Source of the DNA: Amycolatopsis benzoatilytica AK 16/65
Lineage (GTDB): Bacteria; Actinomycetota; Actinomycetes; Mycobacteriales; Pseudonocardiaceae
DNA: 64,000 bases
Assembly (NCBI RefSeq): GCF_000383915.1
Contig: NZ_KB912942.1
Location: forward strand, 7,444,388 to 7,508,387
Reading direction: 5' to 3'
Positions within the stretch are counted from its first letter, which is position 1. Each line of letters begins with the position of its first letter. The position numbers and the translations under genes were made by a program. Of the stretch, positions 57,492 through 64,000 are shown piece after piece. The notes under the pieces are model-generated. The model searched no databases. It had not been told where the DNA came from and was given only the letters and a program-made list of their open reading frames with translations.

Positions 57492-58724
57492 TCAGCCCCG
57501 CAGCGCGTCCAAAGCGAACGCCGCGTACATCGCCACGCCAGCCGCCATCGCCGGTTCGTGGAAACGGACCCGGTTGGAGTGGTTGTCCTCGGTCGTCGCC
57601 GGATCCGCGCCTGGCTCGCGCGCGCCAAGGAATGCGAACGCGCCCGGAACCCTTTGCAGCACATAGGAAAAATCTTCCGCTCCCATGATCGGCGCGGACA
57701 ATTCCTCGACGTTCTCCGCCCCCAGCAGCTCCGCGCCGAGCGACAGCACGCGCGCGGCCACCGCCGCGTCGTTCACGGTCGGCGGGTACCCCGGGTCCAC
57801 TCCGGCCGACACCCGGCACCCGTGCGCCGCCGCGACCGCCTCGCAGACCTTCGGCAGTTCCTCGCGCACGAACGCTCGCGTCGCGTCCGACAAGGTGCGA
57901 ATGGTCCCCTCGAGCACCGCCGTCTCCGGGATGATGTTCGTCGTCGTGCCGGCCGCGATGCGGGTCACCGAGACCACCGCCGGGTCGAACACGCTAATTC
58001 GGCGGGACACCATCGTCTGCAGCGCGCCGACCATCGCCGCGGCGGCGGGCACCGGGTCGATCGCGTCGTGCGGGGCGGCGCCATGGCCGCCGCGGCCGGT
58101 GACCTCGACGCTGAACGTGTCCGCCGACGCCATCATCGGGCCGGGCCGCACCTGCAGGACGCCGCTCGGGCTGTTGGCGATCGTGTGCAGGCCGAAGGCG
58201 CTCGTCACGCGCGTGCCAGCCGCGTCCAGCACTCCTTCGTGGATCATGTGCCGTGCGCCGTGGTAACCCTCTTCGCCCGGCTGGAACATGAACACTACGG
58301 AGCCGGCGAGATCGTCCACCCGGGATGCGAGCAGCCGGGCCGCCGAGGCGAGCATCGCGACGTGCGTGTCGTGCCCGCAGGCGTGCATCGAACCGTCGAC
58401 TTCGGACGCGAACTCCAGTCCGGTGTCCTCGTCGAGCGGCAGCGCGTCCATATCGGCGCGCAACAGCACCGCCGGGCCTGGACGGGAGCCGTGGAGTACG
58501 CCGGTGAGCGCCGTGGTGGTGCGGCCGTCGGTCAGTTCGATCGGCAGATCGGCCAGTGCGGCGCGGATCGCGGCTTGGGTCTTCGGCAGCTGCAGGCCCT
58601 GCTCAGGGTGCCGATGCACGGTGCGGCGAAGCTCCACGGTGCGGTCTTGCAGCTGCCGTGCGGCGTCGAGCAGCCCGGCGTGTCGCTGGCCGGGCAGGGT
58701 GGGGAGATCGGTGGGTCCGGTCAT
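57492..58724 (-). CDS. M20-family amidohydrolase
   Basis: The 410-residue protein has a metal motif MHACGHDTHVAML, PGEEGYHG with the catalytic Glu, HGAAPHDAIDP and GAEDFSYVLQ. It is similar to N-acyl-L-amino-acid amidohydrolases and hippurate hydrolases. ATG start chosen because the frame upstream is atypical. Likely cytoplasmic. The substrate cannot be named. Confidence 0.93.
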   Translation of the reverse strand: MTGPTDLPTLPGQRHAGLLDAARQLQDRTVELRRTVHRHPEQGLQLPKTQAAIRAALADLPIELTDGRTTTALTGVLHGSRPGPAVLLRADMDALPLDEDTGLEFASEVDGSMHACGHDTHVAMLASAARLLASRVDDLAGSVVFMFQPGEEGYHGARHMIHEGVLDAAGTRVTSAFGLHTIANSPSGVLQVRPGPMMASADTFSVEVTGRGGHGAAPHDAIDPVPAAAAMVGALQTMVSRRISVFDPAVVSVTRIAAGTTTNIIPETAVLEGTIRTLSDATRAFVREELPKVCEAVAAAHGCRVSAGVDPGYPPTVNDAAVAARVLSLGAELLGAENVEELSAPIMGAEDFSYVLQRVPGAFAFLGAREPGADPATTEDNHSNRVRFHEPAMAAGVAMYAAFALDALRG

Positions 58725-58800
58725 GGCTCGATAGTGGCACCTCGCACGCTTCAGGCGCACCGTGCGTGCGTTCCTCCGCGAGGCGGAATACGGTGTGCGC

Positions 58801-59283
58801 ATGGCGGTGCAAGAGCCGGTCACGGGCTTCGCGATAGCGGTGGTCCGTGAGGACGGTCGGTGGCGGTGCAGTGCGCTTGATTCCTCGGCGCTTACGGAAT
58901 TGGACGCGGCGATCACCGAGCTGGGGAAACTCCGCTCGACCGGGGCGGCATTCGGCCTGTTGGCCGTCGACGACGAGTTCTTCGTGATCGTCCGGCCCAG
59001 CCCTCGGGGACCCTCGCTGTTGCTGTCGGACGCCGCGGCGGCGCTCGACTACGACATCGCGGCGGATGTCCTCGACGTGCTGCGCGTCGATCCCCCGGAC
59101 GAGGACGACGACGCGGTGTGGCCGGAGGGCGACCTCGACATCCTGGCCGACCTCGGCCTGCCGGGCGGGGAGCTGGAGGTGATCGTCGGCGAGGTCGACC
59201 TGTACCCGGACGAACAGCTCCAGATGATCGCCCAGCGCTGCGGCTTCGACGCCGAGTACTCGAAACTGCTGGATACGCTCTGA
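58801..59283 (+). CDS. tRNA adenosine deaminase-associated protein
   Basis: The 160-residue acidic protein precedes tadA and resembles the family given that name in actinomycetes. Blocks are GFAIAVVREDGRWRCSALD, GLLAVDDEFFVIVRP, YPDEQLQMIAQRCGFDAEY. An ATG at 58801 or a GTG 13 codons earlier may be used. It lies directly upstream of tadA and the two overlap or nearly abut. The biochemical role in editing is unknown. Confidence 0.85.
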   Translation: MAVQEPVTGFAIAVVREDGRWRCSALDSSALTELDAAITELGKLRSTGAAFGLLAVDDEFFVIVRPSPRGPSLLLSDAAAALDYDIAADVLDVLRVDPPDEDDDAVWPEGDLDILADLGLPGGELEVIVGEVDLYPDEQLQMIAQRCGFDAEYSKLLDTL

Positions 59284-59306
59284 GACGGCCGGACGACACC
59301 GAGGCC

Positions 59307-59747
59307 GTGCGGGCCGCATTGAACGCGGCCCGCGCCCCCGGTGCCGACGTGCCCATCGGCGCGGTCGTCTTCGACCCGGATGGCCGCCCGCTCGCCGCGG
59401 CCCGCAACGCGCGGGTCGAGCTGGCCGACCCGACGGCGCACGCGGAGATCCTCGCGCTGCGCGCGGCGGCCCGCGAGTTCGGCGACGGCTGGCGGCTCGA
59501 AGGCTGCACGCTCGCGGTCACCGTGGAGCCGTGCACGATGTGCGCCGGCGCGCTCGTCCTCGCCCGCATCAGCCGGCTGGTGTTCGGGGCATGGGAGCCG
59601 AAGACGGGCGCGGTGTCGTCGCTCTGGGACGTCGTGCGCGACCGGCGGCTCAACCATCGTCCGGAAGTCAGCGGCGGCGTGCTCGAGGAGGAGTGCGCGG
59701 CCCTGCTCGAGGCGTACTTCGCGGACCGCAGGCAGGCCGAGGGCTAG
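59307..59747 (+). CDS. tadA: tRNA adenosine-34 deaminase
   Basis: The 146-residue protein has the deaminase motifs HAEI (DPTAHAEILALRAAARE) and PCTMCAGALV. TadA converts A34 of tRNA-Arg(ACG) to inosine. The GTG at 59307 is chosen, but the open frame extends upstream through CTG at 59280 (overlapping the previous stop), and the true start is uncertain. The motif spacing is intact. The tRNA-Ser gene follows 53 nt later. Confidence 0.92.
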   Translation: MRAALNAARAPGADVPIGAVVFDPDGRPLAAARNARVELADPTAHAEILALRAAAREFGDGWRLEGCTLAVTVEPCTMCAGALVLARISRLVFGAWEPKTGAVSSLWDVVRDRRLNHRPEVSGGVLEEECAALLEAYFADRRQAEG

Positions 59748-59799
59748 CCCGGCGCACCCCCGCCGCGAGCCGGGAGGGGGGTCCGGTATTGTTCTCGGC

Positions 59800-59886
59800 G
59801 GTGGCGTGTCCGAGCGGCCGAAGGAGCACGACTCGAAATCGTGTGACGGTTAATCCCGTCCGTGGGTTCAAATCCCACCGCCACCG
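59800..59886 (+). tRNA. tRNA-Ser (CGA anticodon)
   Basis: An 87-nt cloverleaf with acceptor arms GGTGGCG/CGCCACC and discriminator G. The anticodon stem CACGA/TCGTG encloses CTCGAAA, giving the anticodon CGA. A long variable arm (GACGG/CCGTC) and T-arm GTGGGTTCAAATCCCAC are class II features of serine tRNAs. CCA is not encoded. Confidence 0.96.
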
Positions 59887-59894
59887 CTCGCGAC

Positions 59895-59936
59895 GAACCC
59901 CGGCTGGGCACTCCAGCCGGGGTTCGTTCGTTCTTC
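59895..59936 (+). terminator. Terminator after tRNA-Ser
   Basis: Perfect 13-bp stem GAACCCCGGCTGG/CCAGCCGGGGTTC with a 5-nt loop, followed by GTTCGTTCTTCC. Confidence 0.85.
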
Positions 59937-60083
59937 CTCCGGCGTCCCCGGAGGAGCACCTTTGTACCTCTACGCGCGGCTGGTGTTTTTTGGCACCGGA
60001 TCCGCCGACGCGATCCCGCAGCTGGGTCGAGGCGGTCCAAGAAGCGATGCCGAAGCATTGGTGACGGTCCTACGCTGGGGTTC

Positions 60084-60881
60084 ATGAATCTTCCGCCAGT
60101 CGGCAAGACCGCAGTCGGGGTCGCGGCACTGCGCGCGTTGGAGAGCAGCCGGCCGGACCGATTGTTCGACGATCCCTATGCCGGCGCTTTCCTCGACGCC
60201 GGCCGCGACGTGCTCGCCGGTGATCAGGAGCGGCAGCGCGGCCTCGGTGTGGTGTTCGCTCAGCAGGTCGCGGTCCGCACCCGGTTCTTCGACGATTTCG
60301 TCGCGGGCGGGAGGCAGACCGTGCTCATCGCGGCTGGGCTCGACGCTCGCGCGTTCCGGCTCGACTGGCCGGACGGTGCGCGGGTGTTCGAGGTCGATCT
60401 GCCGGAAGTGCTGGCGTTCAAGGATTCCGTGCTGGCCAAGCAGGGCGCGCGGCCCCGGTGTGCGCGCACGGAGGTTCCGGCGGATCTGCGCGGCGACTGG
60501 GCGGCCGCGTTGACCGAAGCCGGATTCGACCGGGAACAGCCGACGGTGTGGCTCGCCGAAGGGCTGCTCGTCTACCTCAGCCGGGAGGAGGCGGAGCGGT
60601 TGCTCACGACGATCACGGAATTGTCCGCACTGGGCAGTCGGATCTCGTTCGAACATCGGCCGGACGGCGACCAGGACGGTCTGCTGGAGAAGGCGCGCGA
60701 CATCGGCTGCGCGGTTACCGCGTTGTGGCGCGGCGGTCTTGGCGGCGACGCCCCGGAATGGCTGACCGCGCACGGCTGGGCGCCGGAGACGGTCACCGTC
60801 GCGGAGCTGGCGGTCAACTATGGCCGGGAACCCTTGGAGATCACCCGCGGCGGTTTCGTCTCCGCCACCCGGTTGGGGTAG
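60084..60881 (+). CDS. SAM methyltransferase, TIGR00027/LCM type
   Basis: The 265-residue protein starts MNLPPVGKTAVGVAALRA. It has QTVLIAAGLDARAFRLDWP, VFEVDLPEVLAFK and VWLAEGLLVYLSREEAERLL, which match the leucine carboxyl-methyltransferase-like family common in mycobacteria and actinomycetes. It is upstream of an MFS gene by 44 nt and may be cotranscribed. Substrate unknown. Confidence 0.9.
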   Translation: MNLPPVGKTAVGVAALRALESSRPDRLFDDPYAGAFLDAGRDVLAGDQERQRGLGVVFAQQVAVRTRFFDDFVAGGRQTVLIAAGLDARAFRLDWPDGARVFEVDLPEVLAFKDSVLAKQGARPRCARTEVPADLRGDWAAALTEAGFDREQPTVWLAEGLLVYLSREEAERLLTTITELSALGSRISFEHRPDGDQDGLLEKARDIGCAVTALWRGGLGGDAPEWLTAHGWAPETVTVAELAVNYGREPLEITRGGFVSATRLG

Positions 60882-60925
60882 AAGTCCTTTCTCCATAACG
60901 AGTTCTGCCCACTAGGGTAAGCCGG

Positions 60926-62188
60926 ATGGGTGGGGGACTCGGGCCGGATTTTCGCAAGCTGTGGTGGGCCGCCACAACCAGTACGGCGGGCAGTGCGATC
61001 GGGACCGGGGCGATCCCGCTGGTCGCGATTCTGGTGCTGCACGCCGACGCGGCACAGGTGTCGTTGCTTGCCGCGGCACCGCGGCTCGCTGGAGCGTTGC
61101 TTTCGCTGCCGGTCGGCGCGGCGGTGGAGTTCCGGGCGAAACGGCCAGTGATGATGGCCGCGGATGTGTTGCGATTTCTGGCGCTGGCAAGCGTTCCGCT
61201 CACGATTGCGTTGAATATGGTCACTTTGCCGCAGTTATACGCGGTGAGCGTGGTGTCGACGGTCGCGCTGGTCACGTTCACCGCGGCGGCTGGTGCGCAC
61301 CTGCGTGCGCTGGTCGCGAAGGACCAGCGCACGGCGGCGGCAAGCCAGCTCGAATCCGCCAACTGGCTCGTCAACGCGGGCGGACCGCCGCTCGGCGGGC
61401 TGCTCGTGTCCGCCGCCGGGCCTGGCCTGACCATGCTGTGCGACGCGATTTCCTATGTGGCGTCGGCGCTTTTCGTCCGGTCGATCCAGTGGCCGGAACC
61501 GCCGCCACCAGAGCGGGGCGGGGCCGGTCGGATCGGGCCGGACCTGGTCGCCGGTTGGCGGTACCTGCTCGGCCACCGCGAGCTGGCGCTGTTGTTCGGC
61601 AACGCGGTGCTGTTCGGGGCTGCGGTGCTGGCCGCGTCGCCGTTGGAAGTCGTGTTCATGCTGGACGAACTGGGTTACCGGCCGTGGCAGTACGGCCTGC
61701 TGGTCGGCCTGCCGTGCCTCGGCGGCGTGGCGGGCTCGTGGCTCGCGCCGCGCTTGTCGAACCGGTTCGGGCCGCGCCGGACGCTGTTCTGGGCGGGCCT
61801 CGGGCGGACGCCGTGGCTGCTGCCGATCCCGTTCGTCGGTCCCGGCCCCTGGGGGATGCTGGTCTTCCTGACCTGCGACACCTGTCTGCTGTTCGCCGCC
61901 GGGATCTTCAACCCGCTGTTCGGCGCGCACCGGATGGACGTCACCCGGCCGGACATGATGGCGCGGGTGGTCGGCGCGTGGTCGGTCGGAGGACGGCTGG
62001 CGTGGCCGCTGTTCATCGCGGCCGGAGGCGCGGTGGCGGCGCTCGCCGGGACGCGGATCGCGATTGGCGCGGTGGCTGTGTTGTGCCTGCTCAGCGTTCC
62101 GTTCCTGCTGTTCACTCCGGCAGAACCGGGACTCCGAACGGCTCCAGGAACGTCGTCGCTTCGCCGATCGCGGCGAGTCCGCGGGTGA
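60926..62188 (+). CDS. MFS transporter
   Basis: The 420-residue protein has about 12 membrane segments, with FRKLWWAATTSTAGSAIGTG and AAPRLAGALLSLPVGAAVEF. The signature resembles Enterobactin-exporter/EntS-like MFS carriers. The ATG lies 44 nt after the methyltransferase. Its last 77 nt overlap the end of the convergent gene 62112-62675 on the other strand, more than usual for this window. Substrate unknown. Confidence 0.9.
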   Translation: MGGGLGPDFRKLWWAATTSTAGSAIGTGAIPLVAILVLHADAAQVSLLAAAPRLAGALLSLPVGAAVEFRAKRPVMMAADVLRFLALASVPLTIALNMVTLPQLYAVSVVSTVALVTFTAAAGAHLRALVAKDQRTAAASQLESANWLVNAGGPPLGGLLVSAAGPGLTMLCDAISYVASALFVRSIQWPEPPPPERGGAGRIGPDLVAGWRYLLGHRELALLFGNAVLFGAAVLAASPLEVVFMLDELGYRPWQYGLLVGLPCLGGVAGSWLAPRLSNRFGPRRTLFWAGLGRTPWLLPIPFVGPGPWGMLVFLTCDTCLLFAAGIFNPLFGAHRMDVTRPDMMARVVGAWSVGGRLAWPLFIAAGGAVAALAGTRIAIGAVAVLCLLSVPFLLFTPAEPGLRTAPGTSSLRRSRRVRG

Positions 62189-62675
62189 CTGCCTCGGCGA
62201 TGGCGGCGCACGCCTCCCGCACCGCCTGGTCGGCCGATCGGTCGCCGGTCAGCGACGCCTCGATGGCCGGTGCGGCGGCCTCGGCGATCCGCAGCACTTG
62301 TGCGGAGGTCTGATTCGCCAGCCGGTCCAGCAGTTCAGCCAGATCGAAGCCGACCGCGGCGGTGCGGGCGGCGGCTTCGGCGGCCTGCCGGTAGTGCGCG
62401 TCGAGTTCGTCGGCGCTGCCCCGGAACTGGGCGGCCGGCTCGCCGCCCCACTTGCGTTCCGCGCGGTGCGCGCCGCGCTCGAACTCCAGCCGGGCCATCA
62501 CGAGCACGTCGCGGCCGCTGGAGAGGGTGCGGGCGGATTCGCGGATGGACTGCGGCGAACAGTCCAGCTGGCGCAGCGCGGCGATCGGGTCCGGGGCACG
62601 GATCCCAGCGGCAGCGGTGCCCAACGACGCCAGCCCGGCGGCCGCCTTGTCCAGCGCCGGGTGCAGGAACGGCAT
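62112..62675 (-). CDS. Helical ESX-like protein, second gene of pair
   Basis: The 187-residue protein (MPFLHPALDKAAAGLASLG) is largely alpha-helical and Ala-rich, with GRDVLVMARLEFERGAHRAERK and WGGEPAAQFRGSADELDAHY. It overlaps the previous gene by ATGA and the MFS gene antisense by 77 nt. It resembles ESX-associated or WXG100-linked helical proteins, but no WXG motif was found. No signal peptide. A toxin or secretion substrate role is only a guess. Confidence 0.55.
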   Translation of the reverse strand: MPFLHPALDKAAAGLASLGTAAAGIRAPDPIAALRQLDCSPQSIRESARTLSSGRDVLVMARLEFERGAHRAERKWGGEPAAQFRGSADELDAHYRQAAEAAARTAAVGFDLAELLDRLANQTSAQVLRIAEAAAPAIEASLTGDRSADQAVREACAAIAEAVTRGLAAIGEATTFLEPFGVPVLPE

Positions 62676-62968
62676 CAACTGAGCAGCGCCGTCGCGATCG
62701 TCGGCGGCTGGTGGCAGCGCTGCGCGGCGATCCGCAGCAGCCCGGCGAGTTCGGACGTGGCATCGCCGAGCATCCGGGCGTCGACGTCCCGGGCGGCCAG
62801 CGCGGCCTCCCACTGGGCGGCGATTTCCCGGGCGGGCGCGGAAATTCCCCACGGCGTCGACTCCAGCCGCGCCTGTGCGAACCGGCCCGCTGCCTGGTCC
62901 GCGTCGACAGCCGCCCGGTCGAGCGCATCCGCGGCGGCGGTGAGCCGCTCGCTCGTCGAACCTGCCAT
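62675..62968 (-). CDS. Helical ESX-like small protein, first gene of pair
   Basis: The 97-residue protein starts MAGSTSERLTAAADALDRAA with GGAGG 5 nt upstream. It is alpha-helical and about 100 residues, the size of WXG100/EspC-type proteins. It contains STPWGISAPAREIAAQW and DATSELAGLLRI, but the tryptophan is followed by G-I rather than xG. The partner gene overlaps its stop by ATGA. Tentative. Confidence 0.55.
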   Translation of the reverse strand: MAGSTSERLTAAADALDRAAVDADQAAGRFAQARLESTPWGISAPAREIAAQWEAALAARDVDARMLGDATSELAGLLRIAAQRCHQPPTIATALLS

Positions 62969-63090
62969 CGGGACCTCCGCTTCCGGGAGGGCGCGAACCG
63001 CGGCTCAGCACCCTCTGCACCAGATCTAACCCCATCGGGGCGGCACCGGTCACTCGGCCGGGTGGGCACGATTCCACATCATGGCGATCC

Positions 63091-63119
63091 TTGACCGTGA
63101 GCACGCGGGTGCGCACAAT
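63091..63119 (+). promoter_or_regulatory. Sigma70-type promoter of the 29-codon upstream ORF
   Basis: TTGACC at 63091-63096 and CACAAT at 63114-63119 are separated by 17 nt. The ATG of the short ORF starts 8 nt after the -10 (7-nt spacer), so transcription may begin at the start codon. Confidence 0.65.
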
Positions 63120-63126
63120 CAGCGCT

Positions 63127-63216
63127 ATGCCAGGGATCCGGGAAGCACGCAGCACCAACGAGGGCATCGCCGCCCTGCTGCTGCGCCGCGGCCGGCTCGG
63201 CTCTCCTCCCGCGTAG
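63127..63216 (+). CDS. 29-residue probable leaderless upstream peptide
   Basis: The small ORF begins MPGIREARSTNEG and ends LLLRRGRLGSPPA. The promoter just upstream predicts that its ATG is at the mRNA 5-prime end. It lies 43 nt before the TauD-like gene and may be a regulatory uORF. It has no Cys and does not match the sulfur leader motif. Expression is unproven. Confidence 0.5.
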   Translation: MPGIREARSTNEGIAALLLRRGRLGSPPA

Positions 63217-63259
63217 GCGATTCCACCGCCCCATCCGCCTCTTTCCCGGGAGTACCGCC

Positions 63260-64000
63260 ATGTCTGTGGGCTTGCCTGCCCGCCTGCGCTCAGCCACCAC
63301 GCCGGACGACGGAATATTCGAAGGACCGCGGGTCCTTCCCGACCGAGACGACCGGCCCTACGAACTTTTTCGCCTTCGCCCGCTCGGCCGGCTCATCGGG
63401 GCCGAGCTGTCCGGGGTCGACCTCGCCGAGCCGGTCACGCCGCGGCTGCGGGAGGAACTCAACCGCGCACTGCTGGAGTGGAAGGTGCTGTTCTTCCGCG
63501 ACCAGCGCATCACCTCGCAGCAGCAGCGCGCGTTCGCCGCGAACTGGGGCGAGCTGGAGACCAACCCGTTCATCCCGCAGGGCGAGCACGACCAGGTCGT
63601 GCGGTTTACCCGCACCGCCGGGATGCCCGGGTACGAAAACATCTGGCACACCGACGTCACCTGGCGGCCGAACCCGGCGCTCGGCTCGGTGCTGCGGCTG
63701 GTCGAGGTCCCGCCGATCGGCGGCGACACGATGTGGGCGGACATGGCCGCCGCGTACGACAACCTGCCCGCCGAGGTCCGCGCGCGGATCGACGGGCTGA
63801 CCGCGGTGCACGACTTCGTTCCCGGCTTCGCCCGGTTCACCGACCCGGAGCTGCTGGCCGGCTGGCAGGACGCGTACCCGCCGGTCGAGCACCCGGTGGT
63901 GCGCACGCATCCGGAGACCGGGCGGCGCACGCTGTTCGTGAACCAGGCATTCACCACGCACATCGTCGGCCTGGCGCGTGCGGAGAGCGACCGGCTGCTG
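63260..64000 (+). CDS. TauD/TfdA-family dioxygenase (partial, right edge)
   Basis: At least 247 residues from the ATG at 63260, continuing beyond the window. The Fe(II)/2-oxoglutarate motif HxD is H130-T-D132 in IWHTDVTW. Other blocks are RLIGAELSGVDL, FFRDQRITSQQQ and GDTMWADM. TauD-type enzymes oxidise sulfonates or related compounds, using 2-oxoglutarate. The distal His lies outside. A sulfonate substrate would fit the sulfur theme, but TfdA- or clavaminate-type substrates are possible. Confidence 0.88.
   Translation, partial: MSVGLPARLRSATTPDDGIFEGPRVLPDRDDRPYELFRLRPLGRLIGAELSGVDLAEPVTPRLREELNRALLEWKVLFFRDQRITSQQQRAFAANWGELETNPFIPQGEHDQVVRFTRTAGMPGYENIWHTDVTWRPNPALGSVLRLVEVPPIGGDTMWADMAAAYDNLPAEVRARIDGLTAVHDFVPGFARFTDPELLAGWQDAYPPVEHPVVRTHPETGRRTLFVNQAFTTHIVGLARAESDRLL

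Noticed and set aside
62676..63167. Upstream extension of the 187-residue helical protein (351 codons)
   Set aside because: Would overlap the partner gene on the same strand and the promoter; the ATGA coupling supports ATG 62675.

Overview
The window is GC-rich actinobacterial chromosome from a mycothiol-producing, PstS/GlnR/PHO-box-type actinomycete. The best guess is a Pseudonocardiales member such as Amycolatopsis; this rests on gene content, GTG starts, SD spacing and repeat style, not on a database match. It is ordinary core chromosome with accessory insertions. No CRISPR array, phage, rRNA operon or intact insertion sequence was seen.

The backbone follows, with insertions, the Mycobacterium tuberculosis order Rv0803-Rv0823c: purL (left edge), Rv0807-like gene, purF, purM, DUF3073 (Rv0810c), YgfZ (Rv0811c), pabC-like (Rv0812), nitrobindin (Rv0813c), sseC, thiosulfate sulfurtransferase, thiX, lmeA (Rv0817c), glnR (Rv0818), mshD (Rv0819), pstB/phoT, phoU, LCP protein (Rv0822c), dus (Rv0823c).

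Layout. 0-5 kb: purL end, pentapeptide-repeat and proline/glutamine-rich membrane proteins, two secreted GH25 muramidases, a type VII secretion-associated protein. 5-11 kb: Rv0807-like gene, XRE/DUF5753 regulator with a DUF397 partner, purF, purM, ArfB. 13-17.5 kb: a cobalamin riboswitch controls a surface DUF4430-like protein plus an ECF transporter (T, fused A-A', S). 17.5-25 kb: hydrolase, fadB2, asparaginase-RsiG-YgfZ operon, PabC-like enzyme, a ParB-like small gene pair, a pxpC remnant and nitrobindin. 25.9-29.3 kb: sulfur-transfer operon preceded by a probable cysteine leader peptide, then thiX and lmeA. 29.4-36.4 kb: nitrogen (GlnR), mycothiol (MshD) and phosphate (PstSCA, PstB, PhoU) genes with divergent PHO boxes. 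36.4-44.2 kb: very large LCP cell-wall ligase, diguanylate cyclase, Idi, hydrolase, Hsp20, Dus. 44.3-54.2 kb: accessory membrane, secreted and transport genes. 54.2-56.7 kb: a lysA-like/dapA-family pair with relaxed codon use. 56.8-64 kb: methyltransferases, an M20 amidohydrolase, TadA with its associated protein, tRNA-Ser(CGA), an MFS carrier, an ESX-like helical pair, and a TauD-type dioxygenase cut by the right edge.

The observations most worth checking are: three very long perfect or near-perfect palindromes with covarying arms; a 30-bp-period palindromic repeat inserted in frame in the ECF ATPase linker; three probable leaderless small ORFs, each 7 nt after a -10 hexamer; the RsiG c-di-GMP signature together with a diguanylate cyclase; and the riboswitch-controlled DUF4430/ECF locus.
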